Shown one piece after another: positions 24,420 to 33,436 of a DNA stretch of 64,000 nt. Position 1 is the first letter of the stretch. Every line of letters starts with the position of its first letter. The stretch lies in assembly GCF_004138165.1 (NCBI RefSeq), contig NZ_RYFF01000007.1, positions 1 through 64,000 of the forward strand, given 5' to 3'. The stretch comes from Candidatus Chloroploca sp. Khr17 (GTDB taxonomy: Bacteria; Chloroflexota; Chloroflexia; Chloroflexales; Chloroflexaceae). Made by a program: the position numbers and the translations under genes. The notes beneath the pieces are model-generated. The model did no database searches and had not been told where the DNA came from. It was given only the letters and a program-made list of their open reading frames with translations.

Positions 24420-24535
24420 GCAGAGACGCAGCCGGAGTGCATGGCGCTTGTTGTGTCACCCTGAGTATGAAATGGCCTGCAAGCCAACTACTAGCAGATT
24501 CCTGGCGAATGAACTGAAGACCGGAAAAGGCATCT

Positions 24536-25789
24536 ATGCAACCCAAAGACAAACCTTCAACGGTAGCAGAGACAAGCGACGAGGATCAGGCAACAAGCGC
24601 ATCGCCTGAACACACGCCCTACACCAAGCATCCCGAAGAGCAACCTTCACCCCGCAAGCGCGTCCTGCTCTTTACCAATAGCGTGGCGATGGGTGGCATG
24701 GAAGAACACGTCGTCTTGCTGGCGCATCAGCTTGATCGTACCCGCTTTGAGGTCTTTGCGATCTGCCCTGACTGGTCCAAGACGAAAGATCTCACCACCA
24801 GGTTGCATCTGGCCGCGGATCATGCTAGTGAGATCTCCCCTGATCGACGCTATGGCTGCTGGACTCAGGCGTATGAAGGGTGGCGGATGTTCAAGCAACT
24901 GCGCACGTGGTCAATCGATGTGATGCATATGCACTCGACCGGCTACAAGGGCCAGTTGCTGGCGCTGATCATGGCACGCCTCGCTGGGGTGCAACAGATC
25001 TATATCACCGAACACCTCGCCCCCGACGAGCCACTGCCCCTGCCGATGCGCCTCTTGCGCGATCTCTTCAGCCTCCAGGTTGATGGCATTGTCTGTGTGT
25101 CGGAAAAAAATTATCGTGCGCGGGGGATGCACCTCTATACGCCCCACGAGCGGACGATTGTGGTGGTCAATGGGGTTGATGTTGACAAATTTACGCCAGT
25201 GCCCGAAGACGTTTTGGAGGATCTGCGCAGGCAGTACGATCTGCCCGCTCAGGCCCAGATCATCGGGACAGTGGTGCGTTTTGAGCCCGAAAAAGGCTTG
25301 CAAGACCTGCTGGCGGCATTCTCGACCATCCGCGAGGCATGTCCCGATGCCTATCTGTTGATGGTTGGTGACGGCTCGCTGCGTGAAGCGTTGGAACAGC
25401 AGGCCCGCGAGCTTGGCGTGGCTGACTATGTGCGTTTCACCGGTTTTCAACCGAATCCACGGCCCTTCCTCGGGTTGATGGATGTGTTTGTCTTGCCGGT
25501 GCCAGTTGGTTCAATGTCGATCGGTCTCCTCGAAGCGATGGCGATGCGGCGTGCCGTGGTGATCACGTTTGGGGGCAAGGGTGAAGCCGTTGTCCATGGC
25601 GAAAGTGGCTTTTGCGCTGAGCCACATAATCCTGCCTCGATTGCCCATTTTGTGATCCAAATTCTTCAAAACCCTGCGCTCCAACAGCAACTGAGTGACG
25701 CGGCACGCCAACGGGTTGAAACATCCTTTTCGTCCCAGCGCGTCGCAGAAGTCCTCGGTGCCTTGTATGAGCAAACCATGGTGCGCTGA
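24536..25789 (+). CDS. Glycosyltransferase family 4
   Basis: 417 residues, GT-B fold. The first ~38 residues are polar and disordered, then RVLLFTNSVAMGGMEEHVVLLAHQL (glycine loop). The C-terminal domain has GTVVRFEPEKGLQDLLAAF, LLMVGDGSLREALEQQA, RFTGFQPNPRPFLGLMDVFVLPV and SIGLLEAMAMRRAVV with the retaining-GT4 EX7E-like pattern. It transfers a sugar from a nucleotide donor to a growing glycan at the membrane face. No membrane segment is seen. AAAAGG precedes the ATG. It is part of the surface polysaccharide cluster. Confidence 0.9.
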   Translation: MQPKDKPSTVAETSDEDQATSASPEHTPYTKHPEEQPSPRKRVLLFTNSVAMGGMEEHVVLLAHQLDRTRFEVFAICPDWSKTKDLTTRLHLAADHASEISPDRRYGCWTQAYEGWRMFKQLRTWSIDVMHMHSTGYKGQLLALIMARLAGVQQIYITEHLAPDEPLPLPMRLLRDLFSLQVDGIVCVSEKNYRARGMHLYTPHERTIVVVNGVDVDKFTPVPEDVLEDLRRQYDLPAQAQIIGTVVRFEPEKGLQDLLAAFSTIREACPDAYLLMVGDGSLREALEQQARELGVADYVRFTGFQPNPRPFLGLMDVFVLPVPVGSMSIGLLEAMAMRRAVVITFGGKGEAVVHGESGFCAEPHNPASIAHFVIQILQNPALQQQLSDAARQRVETSFSSQRVAEVLGALYEQTMVR

Positions 25790-25846
25790 CGAACCACAGC
25801 ACCTCACAAGCGCCTTGCCCAATATCTGGGCCGAGAAGAAAGCCTT

Positions 25847-26569
25847 ATGTCACGTTTAAATCCAAAACAGGCCGTGGTGAAACTATTTGATACTGCGGGT
25901 ACCAAACTGCTCAGCCCGCCGGCAACGGGGTTTGGCTACTTTGTAAACCACGGCCCACGCGATCAACGCAAAGTGGCCCTCACCTTTGATGACGGCCCGA
26001 GTCGCCCGTGTACCGAGCAGTTGATCGAAGCGATGGATGCGTTGGAAGTCAAGGGGACGTTCTTTTGTCTCGGGATGAATGTGCGCTACAACCCTGATTT
26101 GCTGCTCGAGATGTACCAGGCAGGCCATGTCATTGGCAATCATTCGGGGTGGCATAGCCGCAAAACCGGCCTGATGCCTGGCTCGAATATTAGCCATATT
26201 ACCGCTGGCGAAGAGGCGATCCGCGAAGTGATCGGCGTACGCCCTCGTTTCTATCGCCCGCCCTGGGGCTGGCTCACCCCCTGGGAAGGCAAACGGCTCA
26301 CGAAAGCAGGGTATACTATTATCGGGTGGGATGTCTACACGCTTGACTGGGTAATCCCTGAAGTTGACGGAATGACGCTCGCGCATGATGCATATCACGC
26401 GACCCAGCCAGGCTCGATCTTCTGCTTTCACGATGCCAAGCCCTGGGAAAAGATCTGGGAAAAACGCGAGACAACCCGGGCAGTGCGCACCCTCGTGCCC
26501 ATGCTGCGCGATCAGGGCTATGAGTTTGTGACCGTCGCCGAGTTATTGAAGATGCCAGCCTATCGTTAA
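25847..26569 (+). CDS. Polysaccharide deacetylase (NodB/CE4 domain)
   Basis: 240 residues. The CE4 motifs are clear: TFDDGPS (catalytic Asp and metal Asp), GNHSGWHSR (metal His pair), RPPWGW (catalytic-groove Arg) and IFCFHDAKPW near the end with the last His. These enzymes remove N-acetyl groups from GlcNAc-containing glycans or peptidoglycan. There is no signal peptide, only a short N-terminal extension (VVKLFDTAGTKLLS), so it may act on a cytoplasmic or lipid-linked intermediate. It lies between the glycosyltransferase and the FemAB-like pair. Confidence 0.92.
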   Translation: MSRLNPKQAVVKLFDTAGTKLLSPPATGFGYFVNHGPRDQRKVALTFDDGPSRPCTEQLIEAMDALEVKGTFFCLGMNVRYNPDLLLEMYQAGHVIGNHSGWHSRKTGLMPGSNISHITAGEEAIREVIGVRPRFYRPPWGWLTPWEGKRLTKAGYTIIGWDVYTLDWVIPEVDGMTLAHDAYHATQPGSIFCFHDAKPWEKIWEKRETTRAVRTLVPMLRDQGYEFVTVAELLKMPAYR

Positions 26570-26595
26570 GACCTATTGCGGTTGAGGATACCGCC

Positions 26596-26666
26596 TTGTC
26601 ACCCTGAGCGGCACGAAGGGTCTGCCCTATCAAAGGGAAGATGGGGCCCTTCGCTCAGCATGACAA
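26596..26666. repeat. Palindromic repeat with TTGTCA/TGACAA ends
   Basis: A 71-bp imperfect palindrome: TTGTCACCCTGAGCG and GAAGGGTC on the left, GGGCCCTTCGCTCAG and TGACAA on the right. The CCTGAGCGAAGGGTC core is a very common dispersed element in several phyla. A partial copy (GTCACCCTGAGTATG) lies near 24456. Confidence 0.65.
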
Positions 26667-26714
26667 TCAAGCGACATCAGCAACGGTAATTAGGCAAACA
26701 AGAGGGAGAGTGTA

Positions 26715-27713
26715 TTGTCGTTACAAATCGTTCACCCGGTACCCGAAGATTTTTGGTGGAATGTGGCCCGTCAATGTGCGTATGCAACGTTTTATCATAC
26801 CCCGCTCTGGCAAAATATTGCCCTACACAGCTTCCTCGTAACATACCAAGATGCGACCTTCGGAGCCATCCTCGCAAATGGGACTCGAGTCGTCTTCCCG
26901 ATCATTGCGACCAGAACAATTGGACCTTTCCGCTGGCTTCATTCGACCTTCGAGAATTGCTACGGTGGGTTCATCGCCGATGGTCCCGTAAACGACGATG
27001 AAGCGGCGGTGCTTTATCAGCATGCATGTCGAATCTCAACCTATACGTTGTATGCGATTGACAATCCATTTGATGCCCCCTTGCCTAAGCCAATTCAGAG
27101 CAGGTTACAGGAAGTCTATACCGAACCAACCTATCTCGTACACCTCGATGCTGATTTTGATGCGATTATGGCCCGTTTCAGTCGGGCTCGGCGTACGGCC
27201 TATCGGCGTGGGTTGAAGAAGGGCGTGGAAGTACGCCAGATGCGTTCACTCGATGAGATGGTCATCTATTATGAAAGCTACCGTGATGCCATCGAACGTT
27301 GGGGTGAAGCAACAGGGTATGGATATCCGTGGCATTTGTTTGAGCACATTTACTATTTGAGTCGAGCATATCCTGAGCAGATCAAGATCTGGGTGATGAT
27401 CGTGAATAAGCAGATTGCTGGTGGGCGCATGATCTTTTATTGGAACAAGGTGGCCTCACTCTGGCATGGGGCCTCACATCGCGACTTTCTCGAATATGAT
27501 GTCATGCCCGTCGGCGACACCGAGATCATTCGTGATGCACTGGATCACGGCTATCGCTACTTTGATTTCAATACCAGTGGAAACAAAGAAGGTGTGATGA
27601 CCTACAAAGAACGCTTTGGTACCGAGACCCGACCGGTCACGATGTGGCGCTTTGCCAACCCGTTCTTGCAGCCAGTGCAACAAATCTACTGGAAAGCGAC
27701 GGGTAAACGCTAG
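26715..27713 (+). CDS. FemAB/GNAT-like peptidyl or aminoacyl transferase, copy 1
   Basis: 332 residues of the FemAB-like acetyltransferase superfamily (double GNAT fold). Features: FWWNVARQCAYATFYHTPLWQ near the start, SRARRTAYRRGLKKGVEVRQM (basic linker), IAGGRMIFYWNKVASLWHGAS and DFNTSGNKEGVMTYKERFGTE at the end, the usual FemAB-like signature. Relatives add amino acids to lipid II or modify surface sugars; within this cluster, acylation of an amino sugar is plausible. The start is TTG with AGAGGGAGAG upstream. A paralogue follows 24 bp later, also with a TTG start. Confidence 0.8.
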   Translation: MSLQIVHPVPEDFWWNVARQCAYATFYHTPLWQNIALHSFLVTYQDATFGAILANGTRVVFPIIATRTIGPFRWLHSTFENCYGGFIADGPVNDDEAAVLYQHACRISTYTLYAIDNPFDAPLPKPIQSRLQEVYTEPTYLVHLDADFDAIMARFSRARRTAYRRGLKKGVEVRQMRSLDEMVIYYESYRDAIERWGEATGYGYPWHLFEHIYYLSRAYPEQIKIWVMIVNKQIAGGRMIFYWNKVASLWHGASHRDFLEYDVMPVGDTEIIRDALDHGYRYFDFNTSGNKEGVMTYKERFGTETRPVTMWRFANPFLQPVQQIYWKATGKR

Positions 27714-27737
27714 CTGCGATACAGGAGGTTATGGCTT

Positions 27738-28730
27738 TTGAAATTGCTCAAGACGATCGAATCTGAATTCTGGTGGTATGTCGCTCGTCACTGTGACTAT
27801 GCGACGTTTTTTCATACGCCGCTCTGGCAAGAACTTGCGCTACGCATGCACCCCGAGTTTGCTGACGCCTCAGTTGGCTTTATCTCGCCTCGTGGCGTAC
27901 ATGCAGTGCTACCCCTGCTCGCCACCAAACGTATGGGCCCACTCCAGAGTCTGCTTTCGACCTTTGAATACTGTTATGGAGGCATTATTGCTGATGGCGA
28001 ACTGAGCGATGAAGACGTAACAACGATGTATCAACTGGCATGTGATTGGAATGTTACTGGAATGCGTTTGCTCGAGAATCCAATTGCACCACGCCTTGAT
28101 CTATCAGCACAGTTTCAAGGTACAGGGTATCATTCATACATTGTCAAGCTGGATGCAGACTTTGACACGGTGTTTGGGCGCTTTGCCAAAAGCCAGCGTA
28201 ACGCCTACCGTAAAGGGATCAAAGAGGGTGTAACGATCGATCTCGTCGAGACACTCGATGATTACCGTGCCTACTATGGAGTCTATCAGGATACGATCCA
28301 GCGCTGGGGCGAAGACCCATCCACCTATGGTTATGGGTGGGATCTGTTTGCTACAATCTTTGAGTACGCACAACAATACCCCGAAACGATCAAACTCTGG
28401 GTTGCCCGGATCGATGGAGAGATAGTTGGTGGCACAATTGGCTTCTACTGGCAGCGCCATGTCGTTGCATGGCACGGTTGCATAGCGACCGCATATCTAA
28501 AGCATAAAACAAATGTCGTGCTCGATACCGAAATCATTCGCGATGCGCTGGCTCGCGGCTATGCCTACTATGACTTCAATCCGACTGGAGACCTCAACCC
28601 CGGCATTGATGATTATAAAAAGCGCCTTGGCTCCACCATCTATCCGGTGACGAGTTGGCAATATGAAAACGCTCTAGTGCAACAAGCCAGACAGAGAGTC
28701 GCAACAATACGGCAGATGGTGTCTCGCTAA
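27738..28730 (+). CDS. FemAB/GNAT-like transferase, copy 2
   Basis: 330 residues, clearly paralogous to the previous protein along its whole length (EFWWYVARHCDYATFFHTPLWQELAL, FAKSQRNAYRKGIKEGV, IVGGTIGFYWQRHVVAWHGCI, DFNPTGDLNPGIDDYKKRLGS). The start is TTG at 27738, with AGGAGG about 10 bases upstream; the ATG at 27731 is in another frame. The tandem duplication has diverged strongly, so the two proteins probably have different acceptors or donors. It is followed 30 bp later by an acetyltransferase gene, consistent with one operon. Confidence 0.8.
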   Translation: MKLLKTIESEFWWYVARHCDYATFFHTPLWQELALRMHPEFADASVGFISPRGVHAVLPLLATKRMGPLQSLLSTFEYCYGGIIADGELSDEDVTTMYQLACDWNVTGMRLLENPIAPRLDLSAQFQGTGYHSYIVKLDADFDTVFGRFAKSQRNAYRKGIKEGVTIDLVETLDDYRAYYGVYQDTIQRWGEDPSTYGYGWDLFATIFEYAQQYPETIKLWVARIDGEIVGGTIGFYWQRHVVAWHGCIATAYLKHKTNVVLDTEIIRDALARGYAYYDFNPTGDLNPGIDDYKKRLGSTIYPVTSWQYENALVQQARQRVATIRQMVSR

Positions 28731-28760
28731 GCATATGCTGACTGGGATTACAGGAAATCT

Positions 28761-29351
28761 ATGGACACCGCTGAAGAGGAACCGTTCTTACCCGGATCAG
28801 TCCAGCCTCAAGCATACAAGCTCAAAGAGATCTGGTCGAACGCGAGGGCGCTGCTGTGCGCCTCTTGGTATTTGCGCCACGCGACGTTTGTCGGGCGACG
28901 GGTACGCCTCTGGGGCAAGCCTGCGATCACTAATAATGGTACACTCATTGTACAGAACCGCGTTCGCCTCGTTTCAAACATTGTGCCTCTGGAATTGTTT
29001 ATTGGGCACCATGGGCACCTGGAGATTGGCGAGGGTAGCTTTATCAATTATGGCTGCTCGATTGCGGCAAGTCAGTTGGTGCATATCGGCTTAAACTGCA
29101 GCATTGGTTCACATGTGATTATCATGGATAATGATTTTCACCGCCTGGAACCTGAACGACGTGAAGAGATGCCCCCTTCAGCACCGATCATTCTCGAAGA
29201 AAATGTCTGGATTGGTGTGCGTGCCGTGATCCTGCGCGGCGTCAGGATCGGGGCAGGCAGTGTGATCGGGGCGGGCAGTGTCGTGACCCGCGACATCCCC
29301 CCGCGCACGCTGGCCGCCGGGATGCCGGCCCGCGTCCTTCGGCAACTCTAA
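28761..29351 (+). CDS. Hexapeptide-repeat acyltransferase (LbetaH)
   Basis: 196 residues. An N-terminal helical part (~1-45) is followed by a left-handed beta-helix with repeats such as FIGHHGHLEIGEGSFINYGCSI and VWIGVRAVILRGVRIGAGSVIGAGSVVTRDIPPRTLAAGMPARVL. This is the WbbJ/maltose-O-acetyltransferase type that acetylates surface sugars from acetyl-CoA. IIMDNDFHRL holds the catalytic His loop. AGGAAA precedes the ATG. It is the last gene of the surface-glycan cluster; a palindrome lies just after it. Confidence 0.88.
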   Translation: MDTAEEEPFLPGSVQPQAYKLKEIWSNARALLCASWYLRHATFVGRRVRLWGKPAITNNGTLIVQNRVRLVSNIVPLELFIGHHGHLEIGEGSFINYGCSIAASQLVHIGLNCSIGSHVIIMDNDFHRLEPERREEMPPSAPIILEENVWIGVRAVILRGVRIGAGSVIGAGSVVTRDIPPRTLAAGMPARVLRQL

Positions 29352-29361
29352 TGGTCATCAA

Positions 29362-29395
29362 TTTGACGCAAAGGCGCAAAGTCCGTTGCGTCAAA
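29362..29395. repeat. GACGCAAAGGCGCAAAG element forming a hairpin
   Basis: TTTGACGCAA (29362-29371) and TTGCGTCAAA (29386-29395) are perfect 10-base arms. The left arm is part of the dispersed GACGCAAAGGCGCAAAG family. It may end the transcript of the glycan cluster. The rest of the gap to nifJ holds a TATACT at 29528 but no gene. Confidence 0.5.
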
Positions 29396-29582
29396 CAAAC
29401 CGCCTTCCTGGCATAGAACCATCTCCACAGACTCCCCCCGCTGCTTTGCCCTCATAATAGTTGCGCAAGAAAAGAGATCGCTACCAAAGGTTGTTCTGCT
29501 TTTACCTAGTGACGGCAGGCGCAATATATACTGAGTCTATCAGCATGTGACATGAGAAGTTCAGAGAGGAGCCGTTCGAGTT

Positions 29583-32500
29583 ATGGATGAACGCCAGGCA
29601 CGTGATAGTGCGACCGGCCTTATAGAGCCGATCCCACAGGTGACGATTGATGGCAACGAGGCTGTCGCAAATGTTGCCTATACGCTCAGTGAGGTGATCG
29701 CAATCTATCCGATCACGCCATCCACCCCGATGGGTGAGTCAGCTGATGCGTTTGCAGCTGTGAAGCGACCGAATCTCTGGGGTACAGTCCCGACTGTCTA
29801 TGAGATGCAGTCCGAGGGCGGGGCCGCCGGGGCTCTCCACGGGGCGATGCAGACCGGCGCGCTGACCACGACGTTTACGGCCTCGCAGGGGCTGCTGTTG
29901 ATGATCCCCAATATGTATAAGATCGCCGGCGAGTTGACCGCCACGGTCTTTCATGTGGCAGCCCGTTCGCTGGCCGCCCAGGGTCTTTCGATCTATGGCG
30001 ACCACGCCGATGTGATGGCAACCCGGGCCACCGGCTGGGCGCTGCTCTCGTCGGGTTCGGTTCAAGAGGCCCAGGATCTCGCGCTCGTGGCCCACGCAGC
30101 CACCCTCAAGGCGCGGGTACCCTTTATGCACTTCTTCGATGGGTTCCGTACGTCGCACGAGGTGAATAAGATTACCCCCGTTGATGAGATGATCATTCGC
30201 GCCATGATTGACGATGATCTGGTGCGTGCGCACCGTATGCGCGGGCTTTCGCCTGAGCATCCGGTGTTGCGTGGTACCGCTCAGAATCCTGATGTCTATT
30301 TCCAGGCACGTGAGAGTGTCAATCCGTTTTATGATGTTTGCCCTAGCATTGTCCAGGACGCGATGGATCAGTTCTATGCATTGACTGGCCGTCGCTACAA
30401 TCTCTTTGATTATGCCGGTGCCCCCGACGCCGAGCGCGTCATTATTATTATGGGTTCCGGCGGTGAGACCGCTGAAGAGACGGCACGCTACCTGGCGGCC
30501 CAGGGCGAGAAGGTCGGCGTGCTGCGCGTACGCCTCTATCGGCCGTTTACCGCCGATGCGTTTGTGCATGCGTTGCCTGCTTCGACCCGCGCCATTGCGG
30601 TGCTCGATCGTACCAAAGAGCCAGGGAGCACCGGCGAGCCACTCTTCCTTGATGTCGTCTCGGCCGTCTATGCTTTTGGGGGCAGCCATTTCCTTGATGC
30701 ACGGACGAGTGGGGCCACCGAACAGCGTGAGTTGCCAAAGATTATTGGCGGGCGCTACGGGCTTTCCTCAAAGGAATTCACCCCCGGGATGGTCAAGGCC
30801 GTCTTTGATGAACTGAGCCAGGCGCAGCCTCGTCCGCGGATCACGGTCGGGATCAACGACGATGTCGGTGGCACCAGTCTGACCTATGATCCATCGTTCA
30901 ATGTTGAGCCATCCGGGACGGTACGCTGTCTCTTCTTTGGCCTCGGGGCCGATGGTACGGTTGGGGCCAATAAGAATAGCATCAAGATCATCGGCGAAGA
31001 GACCCCGAATGATGCGCAGGGCTATTTTGTCTATGACTCGAAGAAGTCGGGGTCGATCACCACGTCACACTTGCGTTTTGGCCCCGAGCCGGTTCGTGCT
31101 CCCTACCTGATTGGTGATGGACAGGCCCAGTTTGTCGCGTGTCACCAGTTCAATTTCCTCGAGCGCATTGATATGCTGCGTTATGCCAGCCCTGACGGCG
31201 TATTGCTCCTCAACAGCCCGTATGCGCCTGATGAGATCTGGGGGCATCTGCCCGCCGAGGTGCGTAAGGCGATCCGGCAGAAGAACCTGCACCTCTGGGT
31301 GATTGATGCCATTGCCGTTGCGACTGCGACTGGTATGCGTGGGCGGATCAATACCGTCATGCAGACCTGCTTCTTTGCGATCAGTGGGGTGCTGCCCCGC
31401 GATGAGGCCATCGCCGAAATCAAACGGAGCATCAAAAAGACCTATGGCAAACGCGGGGATGCCGTCATCAAGCAGAACTATATGGCGGTTGACCGCACGC
31501 TCGAAAATCTCTACGAGGTGACGATCCCCGCAACTGATGACCCTGCCAATGGGCTGCATCTCAAATCCCCGGTGCCCGATAACGCCCCCGCGTTTGTTCG
31601 CGAGGTGCTTGGCCCGATGATTGCCCAGCGCGGCGATGAACTGCCGGTCAGTGCGATGCCGGTTGATGGCACCTATCCCACCGGGACGACCAAATGGGAG
31701 AAGCGCAATATTGCGTTGGAAATCCCCGTCTGGGAGCCAGATCTCTGCATCCAGTGCGCCAAGTGTGCCTTTGTCTGCCCCCACGCAGTGATCCGGCCCA
31801 AAGTCTATGAGCCTGCCGCCCTCGAGGGAGCACCCGAGACCTTCAAGAGTACGACGGCGCGCTTTAAGGAATTGCCAGGACAACTCTTTACCCTCCAGGT
31901 CGCGCCCGAAGACTGCACCGGCTGTGGCCTCTGCGTCGAAGCATGTCCAGTCAAGGATAAACGCCAGACGGGGCGCAAAGCGATCAACATGACCCCACAG
32001 CCAGCACTGCGCGACAGTGAAGCAGCCAACTGGGACTTCTTCCTGAACCTGCCTGAAGTTGATCGGACGCTGATTCAACTCAATAGCATCAAGAATTCAC
32101 AGCTGCTCGAGCCGCTCTTTGAGTTCTCGGGGGCTTGTGGTGGTTGTGGCGAGACGCCCTATATCAAACTGGTGAGCCAGCTCTATGGTGATCGCTCGGT
32201 CATTGCCAATGCCACCGGGTGTTCCTCAATCTATGGCGGCAACCTGCCCACGACACCCTGGACGGCAAACAAACAGGGACGAGGACCGGCTTGGTCTAAC
32301 TCACTCTTTGAGGATAACGCCGAATTCGGGCTCGGGATGCGGCTAACGATTGACAAGCAGGTTGAGTATGCCCGTGAGTTGCTCCCACGATTGGCCGTCT
32401 ATATCCACCCCGATCTGATTGAAGAACTGCTCGAAGCTGACCAGAGCACCGATGCTGGGATTAATGCACAGCGTGCGCGTGTTGCCGTGCTCAATCAGCA

Positions 32501-33236
32501 GATCGATGCAGCCCTGGCAGGCAATGTCGGTAGCGATACGTCGCTGCTCAAGGATCTGCGGTCACTCTCGGATCTCCTGGCCCGCCGCAGTGTCTGGATC
32601 ATCGGTGGTGACGGATGGGCCTACGACATTGGCTATGGCGGGGTTGACCATGTGCTCGCCTCGGGACGCAACATCAACATCCTCGTGCTCGATACCGAGG
32701 TCTATTCCAACACGGGTGGACAGGCCAGCAAGTCAACGCCCCTCGGCGCGGTCGCCAAGTTCGCGGCCAGCGGCAAAGCCACCCCCAAAAAGGATCTTGG
32801 TCTGATTGCCATGGCCTATGGCAATGTCTACGTCGCCCGGATCGCGATGGGTTATGACGATGTTCAGACCCTTCGGGCCATTCAGGAAGCCGAAGCGTAT
32901 GACGGGCCATCGCTGATCATTGCCTACAGCCACTGCATTGCCCACGGCATTGATATGCGCCGTGGTCTCGAACAGCAAAAACTGGCGGTGCAATCAGGCA
33001 TGTGGACGCTCTACCGCTACAATCCGTTGCTGGCGATGGAGGGCAAGAATCCGTTGATTATCGACTCGAAGCCCCCGTCGATCAGCCCCGAAAAATACAT
33101 CGCCGGCGAGGGACGCTTCCAGATCCTTGTGCGTAGCGATCACGAACGCGCCGATCTTCTGATTGCCGAGGCTCAACGCACCAATGCCGAGCATTATCAT
33201 CGCCTCAAGCAAATGATGTCGAAGGAAGAAGACTAG
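29583..33236 (+). CDS. nifJ: Pyruvate:ferredoxin (flavodoxin) oxidoreductase
   Basis: 1217 residues, the full single-chain PFOR. It converts pyruvate and CoA to acetyl-CoA, CO2 and reduced ferredoxin, or runs in reverse for CO2 fixation. Order: pyrimidine-binding domain I (YPITPSTPMGE, YEMQSEGGAAG), domain II, CoA-binding domain III, a two-cluster ferredoxin domain (CIQCAKCAFVCPHAV ~722; CTGCGLCVEACPVKD ~778), the CGGCGETP proximal-cluster cysteines (~851), and the TPP motif GGDGWAYDIGYGG with NTGGQASKSTP (~1009-1060). All cluster ligands are present. It is the core carbon-metabolism enzyme of this segment and oxygen-sensitive in most organisms. Confidence 0.98.
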   Translation: MDERQARDSATGLIEPIPQVTIDGNEAVANVAYTLSEVIAIYPITPSTPMGESADAFAAVKRPNLWGTVPTVYEMQSEGGAAGALHGAMQTGALTTTFTASQGLLLMIPNMYKIAGELTATVFHVAARSLAAQGLSIYGDHADVMATRATGWALLSSGSVQEAQDLALVAHAATLKARVPFMHFFDGFRTSHEVNKITPVDEMIIRAMIDDDLVRAHRMRGLSPEHPVLRGTAQNPDVYFQARESVNPFYDVCPSIVQDAMDQFYALTGRRYNLFDYAGAPDAERVIIIMGSGGETAEETARYLAAQGEKVGVLRVRLYRPFTADAFVHALPASTRAIAVLDRTKEPGSTGEPLFLDVVSAVYAFGGSHFLDARTSGATEQRELPKIIGGRYGLSSKEFTPGMVKAVFDELSQAQPRPRITVGINDDVGGTSLTYDPSFNVEPSGTVRCLFFGLGADGTVGANKNSIKIIGEETPNDAQGYFVYDSKKSGSITTSHLRFGPEPVRAPYLIGDGQAQFVACHQFNFLERIDMLRYASPDGVLLLNSPYAPDEIWGHLPAEVRKAIRQKNLHLWVIDAIAVATATGMRGRINTVMQTCFFAISGVLPRDEAIAEIKRSIKKTYGKRGDAVIKQNYMAVDRTLENLYEVTIPATDDPANGLHLKSPVPDNAPAFVREVLGPMIAQRGDELPVSAMPVDGTYPTGTTKWEKRNIALEIPVWEPDLCIQCAKCAFVCPHAVIRPKVYEPAALEGAPETFKSTTARFKELPGQLFTLQVAPEDCTGCGLCVEACPVKDKRQTGRKAINMTPQPALRDSEAANWDFFLNLPEVDRTLIQLNSIKNSQLLEPLFEFSGACGGCGETPYIKLVSQLYGDRSVIANATGCSSIYGGNLPTTPWTANKQGRGPAWSNSLFEDNAEFGLGMRLTIDKQVEYARELLPRLAVYIHPDLIEELLEADQSTDAGINAQRARVAVLNQQIDAALAGNVGSDTSLLKDLRSLSDLLARRSVWIIGGDGWAYDIGYGGVDHVLASGRNINILVLDTEVYSNTGGQASKSTPLGAVAKFAASGKATPKKDLGLIAMAYGNVYVARIAMGYDDVQTLRAIQEAEAYDGPSLIIAYSHCIAHGIDMRRGLEQQKLAVQSGMWTLYRYNPLLAMEGKNPLIIDSKPPSISPEKYIAGEGRFQILVRSDHERADLLIAEAQRTNAEHYHRLKQMMSKEED

Positions 33237-33359
33237 GATCATGGCCTTGGTTTGTGGCGTTGCCGCGAGCCAAGGCTATGATGCGTAGACCGCACATGAC
33301 CCATAACCGGGGCCAAACGGTCTCGTCGAATGCGACATATGTGTAACCAGATAAGGTAT

Positions 33360-33404
33360 GATAAGACATGCGAGATATTTTCGGATATCCTCGTATGTCT
33401 TATC
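33360..33404. repeat. Large hairpin between nifJ and the DHODH-like gene
   Basis: Left arm 33360-33378 (GATAAGACATGCGAG then ATAT) pairs with right arm 33385-33404 (ATATC, then CTCGTATGTCTTATC) with one mismatch and one bulge. It lies 32 bases before the next start codon and has no T run. It could be an mRNA-processing or operator site. Confidence 0.55.
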
Positions 33405-33436
33405 CGGTGTCTAATACCCTGAACCAGGAGCATCCC

